Shown: positions 6,066 through 11,972 of the stretch, piece after piece
Position numbering within the stretch: the first letter of the stretch is position 1
Layout of the letters: every line of letters starts with the position of its first letter
Assembly: GCA_002381045.1 (NCBI GenBank)
Contig: DFWT01000253.1
Location: forward strand, 1-11,972
From: Rhodoferax sp. UBA4127
GTDB taxonomy: Bacteria; Pseudomonadota; Gammaproteobacteria; Burkholderiales; Burkholderiaceae_C
DNA: 11,972 nucleotides
Reading direction: 5' to 3'
The notes under the pieces: generated by a model
Databases searched by the model: none
Seen by the model: the letters and a program-made list of their open reading frames with translations, nothing else
What the model was told of the DNA's origin: nothing
Position numbers and translations under genes: made by a program

Positions 6066-7154
6066 TCAAGATGGCTGGGCGGACTCAGACCGCAGCCATT
6101 TCAGGTCAACAAAGTCGCCGCTGGCTTCGGTAATTCGGATGCGCGCGGGCAGATAACCCAGCGTAGGAGCCAGCCAGATGTCCATCTGCTGATCGTAGGC
6201 CTGGCGCGGGTTGCGGGTTAACTTGATCAACGCCAATTTGCCGCCCGGCAATGCCAAGGTCTCGGCCTCGCCCACGGTAAACAGCCACTGATCGGCATCA
6301 CGCGGGCCGACGGTTTGGATGGTCAAGTTGGTGGCCGGCGTAAAACGTTCCGGGCTGCTGGACACCAGTGCGGCCAGTTGGATCAGCACACTCAAGCGAT
6401 CTTGCGCGCCCGCCTGCAAGGGTGCGTCAGGCGTGTTGGCGCTGAAGGTGATCTTGCCCAATTGGCGGTTGAAATGGGCAGCCACTTCACTGCGGAACTT
6501 GTCCGAGAAGCGTTCAGGCATCAAGCCGTCTTGGCCGATCTGGCCGCGGCTACTCTGACTGCGCTTAAGTCCAAATGCGCCAAAAACCAGGTTGGCCTGG
6601 TAGCTGCCATTGGCACTGATCCATACCAGCTCACCATTGAGGTTGTAAGGAAACTTGTTGGACTGCACTTCGTAAATCAGCTTGATGGAGGCAGGCACCG
6701 CATTAACGCGCAGCGCCAACATTGCTGGAGCGACGTCGGGCCGTGTCGACTTGGATTCGAGGGAAGATTTGGGATACAACTCCGGCTGGGGGGCCAAGGC
6801 CATCAGCGAGGGGTTATCCGCCAAAGGAGCCTCGGTGGGCAGCGGATCGTCCTCAGGAACCGCTGGCTTGTGCTCGGCCGCGCTGGGTTGTGGTTGCGCT
6901 ATAGGTAGTGGCGGTGTGACCTTGGCTGGTTTTGCTGCTTTGGAATTTGGTACAGGCAATGGGTTTGTTGGCTCAAGGGGTTTGAGTGACTCATCAGCAA
7001 TTGTGCGGATACTGAAGTTCATTGGTGCAGAAGGCGCAGCGATGGCGCTCATTTGCAACGGAAAAGCGGTCAACACCAACAGGTGCAGCATCAAGATCAC
7101 CAAGCCAAGCAGCAACCAGACCTTGACGGGCGGCTTGGAATAGGCTGGGTCCAC
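6066..7154 (-). CDS. DUF3108 domain protein with TonB-like N-terminal anchor
   Basis: With the GTG start at 7152-7154 this is 362 residues. It has a basic N-terminus, one membrane helix at about 12-32 (VWLLLGLVILMLHLLVLTAF), a proline-rich spacer (about 55-145), and a periplasmic DUF3108 domain (about 155-355) that opens with IKLIYEVQSNKFPYNLNGEL. DUF3108 proteins are predicted beta-rich envelope proteins of unknown role, and the anchor plus Pro-rich arm recalls TonB. The frame is open up to a TTG at 7280, which would overlap the divergent FAH-like gene; a TTG at 7172 is another option. I prefer GTG 7154 because it puts the basic residues and helix at the N-terminus, though its ribosome binding site is weak. 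The 41-bp gap to the divergent gene must hold both upstream signals. Confidence 0.8.
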   Translation of the reverse strand: MDPAYSKPPVKVWLLLGLVILMLHLLVLTAFPLQMSAIAAPSAPMNFSIRTIADESLKPLEPTNPLPVPNSKAAKPAKVTPPLPIAQPQPSAAEHKPAVPEDDPLPTEAPLADNPSLMALAPQPELYPKSSLESKSTRPDVAPAMLALRVNAVPASIKLIYEVQSNKFPYNLNGELVWISANGSYQANLVFGAFGLKRSQSSRGQIGQDGLMPERFSDKFRSEVAAHFNRQLGKITFSANTPDAPLQAGAQDRLSVLIQLAALVSSSPERFTPATNLTIQTVGPRDADQWLFTVGEAETLALPGGKLALIKLTRNPRQAYDQQMDIWLAPTLGYLPARIRITEASGDFVDLKWLRSESAQPS

Positions 7155-7195
7155 TAGAATTTCTCGGCTCAAGGCGTGTACGGAGACTTTGGTAA

Positions 7196-8131
7196 ATGAA
7201 ACTTGCGACTCTGAAAGATGGCTCTCGCGACGGGCAACTCGTGGTGGTGTCGCGGGACCTGATGTCGGCGCATTATGCAACCGGCATTGCAGACCGGCTG
7301 CAGCAGGCGCTGGATGACTGGAACTTCATTTCGCCGCAGTTGCAGGATTTGTATGACACGCTGAACCACGGCAAGGCCCGGCACGCTTTTGTGTTTGAAG
7401 CCCGCCAATGCCTGGCACCATTGCCTCGGGCTTACTTGTTGGCAGTCGGTGATGCGTGTGCACCTGAGTCTGGTCCCAATGCGCCGGCGCGTCCTGATTT
7501 TTCTGACCCAATGCGAGGCCCCTGCATTCCGCTTGTCACGGAAACCAAACAAGTGGTGGACTTTGCGGCGGCGCTGGCGGTGGTCACCGCAGATGTTCCT
7601 CGACTCGCGTCACCTGGCCAGGCTCTTGACGGTGTGCGGCTCCTGATGTTGGCCAACCATGTGCAGTTGTGTGCAGATCAAGGCGCATCAGGCGCAAGCT
7701 CACCGACCACGCTGTTCAGTGCGTTCAGTCCGGTGGCAGTCACGCCCGATGAACTGGTCTGGAGCGGCAGCAGCGCTTGGCGCAACGGCCGGCTGAACCT
7801 TGTCCTGCAATGCAAGCGCAATGGGCACACTCTGGCCAAGGGGAACTTGGCTGACAGCATGGCTGTGCCGTTTGACGAGCTTCTGGCTCAGCTTTGCCAA
7901 AACCGAGGCCTTGGCGCGGGCAGCATTGTCAGTTCGCGTGAAGTACGCTTTTCTGATGTTGGCAGCGGGTTTTGCAGCATCGCCGCGCAGCGCGCGCATG
8001 AGGAGGCCCAATCCGGGTCTCCCCAAACACCGTGGTTGGCTGCGGGTGACACGCTGCAACTGGAGGCGATTGGCCCGGATGGCCAGAGCGTGTTTGGTGC
8101 GATGACACACGCGGTCACATCCGCCGTGTGA
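7196..8131 (+). CDS. Fumarylacetoacetate hydrolase family protein with eroded active site
   Basis: The first 80 residues (MKLATLKDGSRDGQL through the ARHAF segment and the LAPLPRAY segment) are those of the FAH-type proteins with an added N-terminal domain that are common in Burkholderiales. Active members cleave or decarboxylate acylpyruvate-like compounds using a divalent metal. Here the metal site is missing. The family's E-x-E in DFEAEVAVV is DFAAALAVV (residues 122-130). The Asp of the LVNDVSL-type segment is His155 (MLANHVQL). The catalytic Lys region before AFSPVAVTPDEL (177-187) has no Lys, and the GSGTVSN-type loop is SSREVRF (246-252). The usual stretch around residues 85-115 is shortened, so the protein has 311 residues, somewhat shorter than I recall for the family. 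The frame is intact and a GGAG (7182-7185) precedes the ATG. It is probably a non-catalytic homologue. Confidence 0.85.
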   Translation: MKLATLKDGSRDGQLVVVSRDLMSAHYATGIADRLQQALDDWNFISPQLQDLYDTLNHGKARHAFVFEARQCLAPLPRAYLLAVGDACAPESGPNAPARPDFSDPMRGPCIPLVTETKQVVDFAAALAVVTADVPRLASPGQALDGVRLLMLANHVQLCADQGASGASSPTTLFSAFSPVAVTPDELVWSGSSAWRNGRLNLVLQCKRNGHTLAKGNLADSMAVPFDELLAQLCQNRGLGAGSIVSSREVRFSDVGSGFCSIAAQRAHEEAQSGSPQTPWLAAGDTLQLEAIGPDGQSVFGAMTHAVTSAV

Positions 8132-8143
8132 GCCCGCAGGCCG

Positions 8144-8746
8144 CTAGAGTGTGGCCAATTGTTTGATGAACAGCTTGATGCCACGCAGCAGCATTTCAAT
8201 CGACACTGCCACCAGCACCAAGCCCATCAGGCGTTCCAGCGCCACCACAAAACGATCACCCGCCACGCGCTGAATGCGCTCGGCCAACACCAGTACCACT
8301 GCGCTTACCGTCATGGTGACGCACAGCGCTGCAATCCACTCCAGCCGCTTCTCCGGAGCTTGGGAAACCAGCAAAAGCACCGTGGCTAAGGCAGACGGTC
8401 CAGCAATGGCTGGAATGGCCAGCGGCACGATGAGTGGCTCACCCATCGGCTCAACTGTCACGACATGGGGTGGCGGGAAGATCATGCGCAGCGCGATCAA
8501 AAACAGAATCACACCGCCACCGATTTGCAGAGATAACTCGCTCAGGTTCATCACTCGCAAAAAACCTTCACCAATAAACATGAACGTCAGCAGCAGTGCA
8601 AACGCAATCATCACTTCACGCAAGATCACGCGCGAGCGCCGCTCAGGCGCTACATGCTTGAGTGCATTGGCGAAGATGGGGATATTGCCGATCGGGTCGG
8701 TAATCAAAATCAGCAATATCGTGGCGGAAACAAAGGTGTAGTTCAT
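8144..8746 (-). CDS. MarC/UPF0056 family inner-membrane protein
   Basis: A 200-residue, strongly hydrophobic protein with about six predicted membrane helices, close in length to E. coli YhgN (197). It has the family hallmarks near the N-terminus, ILLILITDPIGNIPIFANAL (about residues 10-29), and in the middle GEPLIVPLAIPAIAGPSALA (about 112-131). The family was once linked to multiple antibiotic resistance, but that link was later doubted, and the transported substrate, if any, is unknown. The frame extends to 8857, but the ATG at 8744-8746 gives the proper family N-terminus; the ribosome binding site is poor. It converges on the FAH-like gene with 12 bases between the stop codons. The gap upstream holds the terminator of the next transcript. 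Confidence 0.9.
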   Translation of the reverse strand: MNYTFVSATILLILITDPIGNIPIFANALKHVAPERRSRVILREVMIAFALLLTFMFIGEGFLRVMNLSELSLQIGGGVILFLIALRMIFPPPHVVTVEPMGEPLIVPLAIPAIAGPSALATVLLLVSQAPEKRLEWIAALCVTMTVSAVVLVLAERIQRVAGDRFVVALERLMGLVLVAVSIEMLLRGIKLFIKQLATL

Positions 8747-8792
8747 GCACGCAAGCGAGGACGGGTCAATGCAACAAGGATAGCAGGCTGGC

Positions 8793-8827
8793 AAAAAAAA
8801 GCCTCTGCAGTCAGAAACGGCAGAGGC
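8793..8827 (-). terminator. Rho-independent terminator of the lactate permease-usp operon
   Basis: On the minus strand an 8-bp perfect GC-rich stem (GCCTCTGC at 8820-8827 with GCAGAGGC at 8801-8808), with an 11-base loop, runs straight into eight Ts (8793-8800). It lies 42 bases beyond the stop codon of the universal stress protein gene. It would also shield the downstream MarC gene from readthrough. Confidence 0.92.
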
Positions 8828-8868
8828 CTTGGCTGAACGCAGCGGGGGCAAGCCCACTGCTGGGAAGG

Positions 8869-9321
8869 CTATTTTTCGCGAACCAGCAGCAAGGTTGTGG
8901 TGGCAGTGCGAATCATGTGCTCAGCTACGCTTCCCACCAGCAGACGCTCGAAACCGCGACGGCCATGGGTGCCCATCACGATCAGGTCGGCATTCCACTG
9001 GGCCGCTGCTTCAATGATCATGTCCGACAGGCGCTTTTCGTCGGACTCGATCAGGATGCGATAAGGGTCGCAACCTGCCGCTTTGGCTTGGGCCGCTGCC
9101 TTGTCCAGCAAGGCATTGCCGGTGTCGCGCATCTCTTGTTTGACTTTGTCCACATCGATGTAAGAGCCCAAGCCCATACCGTGTTGTGTGACCGGAGCCT
9201 CATCCAGGGCGGTGCCAATACAAATCCCGGCGCCCAGTTTGGAGGCCAACTGTATGGCTTCGTCCAATGCTTTCTGGGCGGTGCTGCTGTTGTCGATAGC
9301 GACAAAAATTCTTTCGTACAT
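8869..9321 (-). CDS. Universal stress protein (UspA family)
   Basis: A 150-residue single-domain Usp protein of the ATP-binding type. It starts MYERIFVAIDNSS, with the conserved Asp10 that contacts adenine, and carries the nucleotide motif G-x2-G-x9-G-S as Gly117, Gly120, Gly130 and Ser131 within MGTHGRRGFERLLVGSVAEH. The C-terminal strand TTLLLVREK completes the fold. The family is induced by starvation and other stress, and its exact action is usually unclear. An AAGGAA precedes the ATG. The gene begins 16 bases after the stop of the lactate permease gene on the same strand and is followed by a strong terminator, so it is the last gene of the lactate operon. It may link the cell's energy state to lactate uptake, which is inference. 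Confidence 0.95.
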   Translation of the reverse strand: MYERIFVAIDNSSTAQKALDEAIQLASKLGAGICIGTALDEAPVTQHGMGLGSYIDVDKVKQEMRDTGNALLDKAAAQAKAAGCDPYRILIESDEKRLSDMIIEAAAQWNADLIVMGTHGRRGFERLLVGSVAEHMIRTATTTLLLVREK

Positions 9322-9337
9322 AAGGGTTCCTTAAAGC

Positions 9338-10999
9338 TCAGTGAATAACCATCAGTGTGAACGGCCAGACGTAGGCCTGCAGCGTCACAAATCCGCCGAC
9401 CAGGCAAGCCAGGGCAATCGAGTGGAAGAACACATAACGAAGGATATCGCCTTCATGGTTAAACCAGCGGGTCGCCGTGGAAGCAACCACAATCGACTGT
9501 GCGTCAATCATCTTGCCCATCACGCCACCCGAGCTATTGGCCGCACCCATCAGGTTGGGGCTCAGGCCCAACTGCTCCGCCGCCACCTTCTGCATGCCGC
9601 CAAACAGCACGTTGGAGGCAGTGTCGGAGCCGGTCATGGCCACACCAATCCAGCCCATCAGCGTGCCGAAGAACGGGTAGAACACGCCGCTATTAGCAAA
9701 AGCCAATCCAAGCGTGGTGTCGGTGCCAGAGTAACGTGTCAAAGTGCCCAAACCGAGCATCAGCACAATCGTCATCAGCGAGTAGCGCACCAGCCAGAAG
9801 GTGCGACCAAAAGTGCGCACGATTTCCATTGGTTTGTACTTCATGATCAGCGCGCCAATGATGGCTGCCAGCAAAATGCCAGTGCCAGTCGCAGACAGAA
9901 GGTTCAGCACATAGATGGCCGACTCAGGGTGCGGTGTGGGTACCACCGGCGGGACTTTCATGATCAGGTTATGCAGGCCTTCTATGACAAACTTCGGTGC
10001 GAAGAGATTGTTCAGGAAAGCTTTGACTGGCGGCAAACCCCAAACAAACACAAACACTGTCAGGATGGCCCAGGGAATCCAGGCTTGAATCGTTTCTTCA
10101 CGGGTGTATTTTTCACCCTTGACCTGCGGCTTGGCCTCATGGGCGCTGATGTCATGCCCTTTGATTGAAGGCGAGGTCCAGATCTTTTTGGGCTGCCAGA
10201 CGCGAAGGAATAAGATCAAACTGACCATTGACACAATCGCTGCAATGATGTCCACCAGCTCTGGGCCGATGAAATTCGACACCAGGTACTGTGGAATGGC
10301 AAACGACAAACCAGTGACCAGAATCGCGGGCCAGATTTCCATCATTGCCTTGCGTCCGGCAAACGCCCAGATCAACCAGAAGGGCACCAGCAACGAGAAG
10401 AAAGGCAGCTGCCGACCAATCATCGCGGTGACTTCCATCAGGTCGTAGCCATGGACCTTGGCCAAGGTGATCACCGGCGTGCCCAAGGCACCAAATGCCA
10501 CGGGTGCTGTGTTGGCAATCAGGGAGAGGCCAGATGCAGCCAACGGCGAAAAACCCAGGCCGATCAAGATTCCAGCGGTTACTGCCACCGGCGTGCCAAA
10601 GCCTGCTGCGCCTTCAAAAAAAGCACCAAAACAAAATGCAATCAGCAACAGTTGCAGGCGGCGGTCGTCTGTAATGCCAGAGAGCGAGGCCTGTAGGACT
10701 TTGAAGCTGCCATTTTGCTCAGCCAACTGCTGCAAGAAAATGATGTTGAGCACAATCCAGCCAATCGGCAGCAAGCCAGTAAAGCCACCGTACATAGCGG
10801 CCTTGCCAGCCATCTCTGCGGGCATGCCGTATGCCACCACAGCCACCAGCACTGCAGCGATCAAACCCATCCCGGCGGCAATGTGCGCTTTGATGTGCAT
10901 GAAACCCAGTGCCACCAGCATCACTACCACGGGAATGGCGGCCAGCAGGGTGGAAATCACCATGTTCCCAAACGGGTCGTAAACCTGATTCCAAGTCAT
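9338..10999 (-). CDS. lldP: Lactate permease (LctP/LldP family)
   Basis: A 553-residue polytopic membrane protein that imports lactate, and in related proteins glycolate, together with protons. Family segments in order include NMVISTLLAAIPVVVMLVAL near the N-terminus, FCFGAFFEGAAGFGTPVAVT (about residues 122-141), SLIANTAPVAFGALGTPV (about 158-175), a charged cytoplasmic loop around 270-310, and near the C-terminus MTGSDTASNVLFGGMQ and ANSSGGVMGKMIDAQSIVVA. The length is normal. A GAGGAG (about 11005-11010) lies ahead of the ATG. It follows an FAD/Fe-S dehydrogenase gene by 80 bases and precedes a usp gene by 16, forming an uptake-and-oxidation unit. L- versus D-lactate preference cannot be decided here. 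Confidence 0.95.
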   Translation of the reverse strand: MTWNQVYDPFGNMVISTLLAAIPVVVMLVALGFMHIKAHIAAGMGLIAAVLVAVVAYGMPAEMAGKAAMYGGFTGLLPIGWIVLNIIFLQQLAEQNGSFKVLQASLSGITDDRRLQLLLIAFCFGAFFEGAAGFGTPVAVTAGILIGLGFSPLAASGLSLIANTAPVAFGALGTPVITLAKVHGYDLMEVTAMIGRQLPFFSLLVPFWLIWAFAGRKAMMEIWPAILVTGLSFAIPQYLVSNFIGPELVDIIAAIVSMVSLILFLRVWQPKKIWTSPSIKGHDISAHEAKPQVKGEKYTREETIQAWIPWAILTVFVFVWGLPPVKAFLNNLFAPKFVIEGLHNLIMKVPPVVPTPHPESAIYVLNLLSATGTGILLAAIIGALIMKYKPMEIVRTFGRTFWLVRYSLMTIVLMLGLGTLTRYSGTDTTLGLAFANSGVFYPFFGTLMGWIGVAMTGSDTASNVLFGGMQKVAAEQLGLSPNLMGAANSSGGVMGKMIDAQSIVVASTATRWFNHEGDILRYVFFHSIALACLVGGFVTLQAYVWPFTLMVIH

Positions 11000-11079
11000 A
11001 AAAATCTCCTCAAGAAAAAATGAAAAATCCGAACGCTTGACCGTGGACCGACGGTGTGCGTTGTCAAAGCTTCACCGCG

Positions 11080-11972
11080 TCAGCAGTGCACCGATTCCTC
11101 CTCACGGCTGCACTCTTCAAGCAAATAGGCAATCGAGTGGTATGGACGACCGGTCTCAGCCGTGAGGCCGATTTCGCAAGTTCGGTTGGTTGACACACCT
11201 TCGCAGCAACTTGCGGGCAGAGCGTCGTGTACTTTTCGCAGGGCATGCACATTCAGCTCGGGCACCGCAAAGCCACGGTCGCCACCAAAGCCGCAGCAGG
11301 TCACCCCCGCAGGCTCGACGATGTTGTCCACGCAGGCCGAGAGCACTTTGCGCAGCTTGGCGTCCGATGCGGTGCGGCGCACGCTGCAATTGATGTGCAG
11401 TGCAATCGGTCCAGGTTTTTTGGTGAGGTGCAAGCGGGGCAGCAAGGCATCATGGGCAAACTCATGAAAGTCCATTAACTGCAGGCGACCGGCCAGCACC
11501 TTTTGCATGCGCACCGAACACGTGCTGGCGTCCATGATCACCGGGTAGTAGCCGCCCCGGCCGTTGTCGGCCGCCTTCAGCAAGGCTTGCGTTACCGCGT
11601 CGGACATTGCGTTGGCTTCTTCGGCCATGCCTTTGCTTTCCAGCATCTGGCCGCAGCACAGTTTGTCAAAACCTTCCGGCAATATCGGGGCGTATCCGGC
11701 GCGCACCAGCAGTTCCATGATGACTTCGGGCAGTGTGGCTTTATCGTTGCTGTTGGCACCAAAAATCCGACCACCACAGGCTGGGAAATACACCACCGGG
11801 TCGCCGCTGCCCGAGTAGGAAGCTGGCGCTTTGCCGGCCTGCGGCATGCCGACCTTCCACTTGCCGCCCGACAGTTTGGCCAGCAGCTTGTCGCCCACCA
11901 CACTGGAGGCCACATGACCCAAACCAATCCCGATGCGCGATGCGGTGGCGACTTTGCCAAAGTTGTCGGCCT
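11080..11972 (-). CDS. FAD/Fe-S 2-hydroxyacid (probably lactate) dehydrogenase, C-terminal part, runs off right edge
   Basis: The reading frame is open to the right edge, so only the last 296 residues are visible. They contain two CCG domains, the cysteine-rich repeats of GlcF, HdrB and Fe-S D-lactate dehydrogenases. The first has Cys65 (YFPACGG), Cys105-Cys106 (LCCGQM) and Cys151 (STCSVRM). The second has Cys195 (INCSVRR), Cys225-Cys226 (TCCGFGGDRGF), Cys255-Cys256 and Cys265 (NRTCEIGL). These residues normally hold an iron-sulfur cluster. By context (lactate permease next) and size of such fusions, this is probably the end of a large FAD-plus-Fe-S lactate dehydrogenase, perhaps the DUF3683-bearing type common in Burkholderiales. 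A stand-alone GlcF-like subunit is less likely but not excluded. An in-frame TTG at 11920-11922 is not the real start. Confidence 0.85.
   Translation of the reverse strand, partial: ADNFGKVATASRIGIGLGHVASSVVGDKLLAKLSGGKWKVGMPQAGKAPASYSGSGDPVVYFPACGGRIFGANSNDKATLPEVIMELLVRAGYAPILPEGFDKLCCGQMLESKGMAEEANAMSDAVTQALLKAADNGRGGYYPVIMDASTCSVRMQKVLAGRLQLMDFHEFAHDALLPRLHLTKKPGPIALHINCSVRRTASDAKLRKVLSACVDNIVEPAGVTCCGFGGDRGFAVPELNVHALRKVHDALPASCCEGVSTNRTCEIGLTAETGRPYHSIAYLLEECSREEESVHC

Noticed and set aside
6315..6908. 197-codon plus-strand ORF inside the DUF3108 gene
   Set aside because: It lies fully opposite a recognised gene, with no ribosome binding site or family resemblance.
9341..10168. 275-codon plus-strand ORF inside the lactate permease gene
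   Set aside because: It is antisense to a clear permease gene and its low-complexity His/Gln/Arg composition is that of a shadow frame.
11042..11060. ACCGT/ACGGT hairpin between the dehydrogenase and permease genes as a terminator
   Set aside because: It has a 5-bp stem and no adjacent T-run on the minus strand; it may be nothing.
11005..11067. Perfect TTGACA (minus strand, 11062-11067) as a promoter for the lactate permease
   Set aside because: No acceptable -10 hexamer lies 16-18 bases downstream; the bases there read about CACGGT. The gene may be expressed from a promoter upstream of the dehydrogenase.
1..11972. tRNA, rRNA, CRISPR array, insertion sequence or prophage genes
   Set aside because: I looked on both strands and saw no cloverleaf sequence, regularly spaced repeats, transposase motifs or integrase genes.

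Overview
The window looks like chromosomal DNA of a betaproteobacterium of the order Burkholderiales, most likely Comamonadaceae (Rhodoferax/Polaromonas-like). This rests on the gene content: a DUF3567 protein, a DUF3108 protein, a fumarylacetoacetate-hydrolase-like protein with the family's characteristic N-terminus, and an FAD/Fe-S lactate-type dehydrogenase next to a lactate permease. Moderate-to-high GC coding sequence supports it. The assignment is made from memory of protein families and has not been searched.

Layout. The left edge (1-398, minus) holds the first 132 residues of a GlcD-type FAD-linked 2-hydroxyacid oxidase, followed by a 242-bp AT-richer intergenic region with its probable promoter. 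Next come, on the minus strand, an M19-type dipeptidase/amidohydrolase (641-1609) and a LysR regulator (1660-2556) that probably share a transcript. The LysR gene diverges from psd, phosphatidylserine decarboxylase (2601-3455, plus). Directly behind psd, in the same frame, is a small two-helix membrane protein with no normal start codon. A PhdYefM-PIN toxin-antitoxin operon (4072-4745, plus) follows and converges on purU (minus) with only 3 bp between them. A 13-codon piece resembling the inside of purU lies upstream of the toxin-antitoxin operon.

Further right on the minus strand are a DUF3567 protein and a TonB-like-anchored DUF3108 protein. The latter is divergent from an FAH-family protein (7196-8131, plus) that keeps the family's N-terminus but has lost the metal-binding acidic residues. 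A MarC-family membrane protein converges on it. The last block, all on the minus strand, is a lactate-utilisation unit: the C-terminal cysteine-rich part of an FAD/Fe-S dehydrogenase (off the right edge), a lactate permease of the LldP family, and a universal stress protein, closed by a clear intrinsic terminator at 8793-8827.

Overall this is mostly ordinary housekeeping and metabolic DNA. I found no large undescribed system. The parts most worth a second look are the active-site-dead FAH homologue, the purU-like scar beside the toxin-antitoxin cassette, the Cys-for-Asp change in the M19 metal site, the start-less ORF behind psd, and a hairpin-rich intergenic element upstream of purU.
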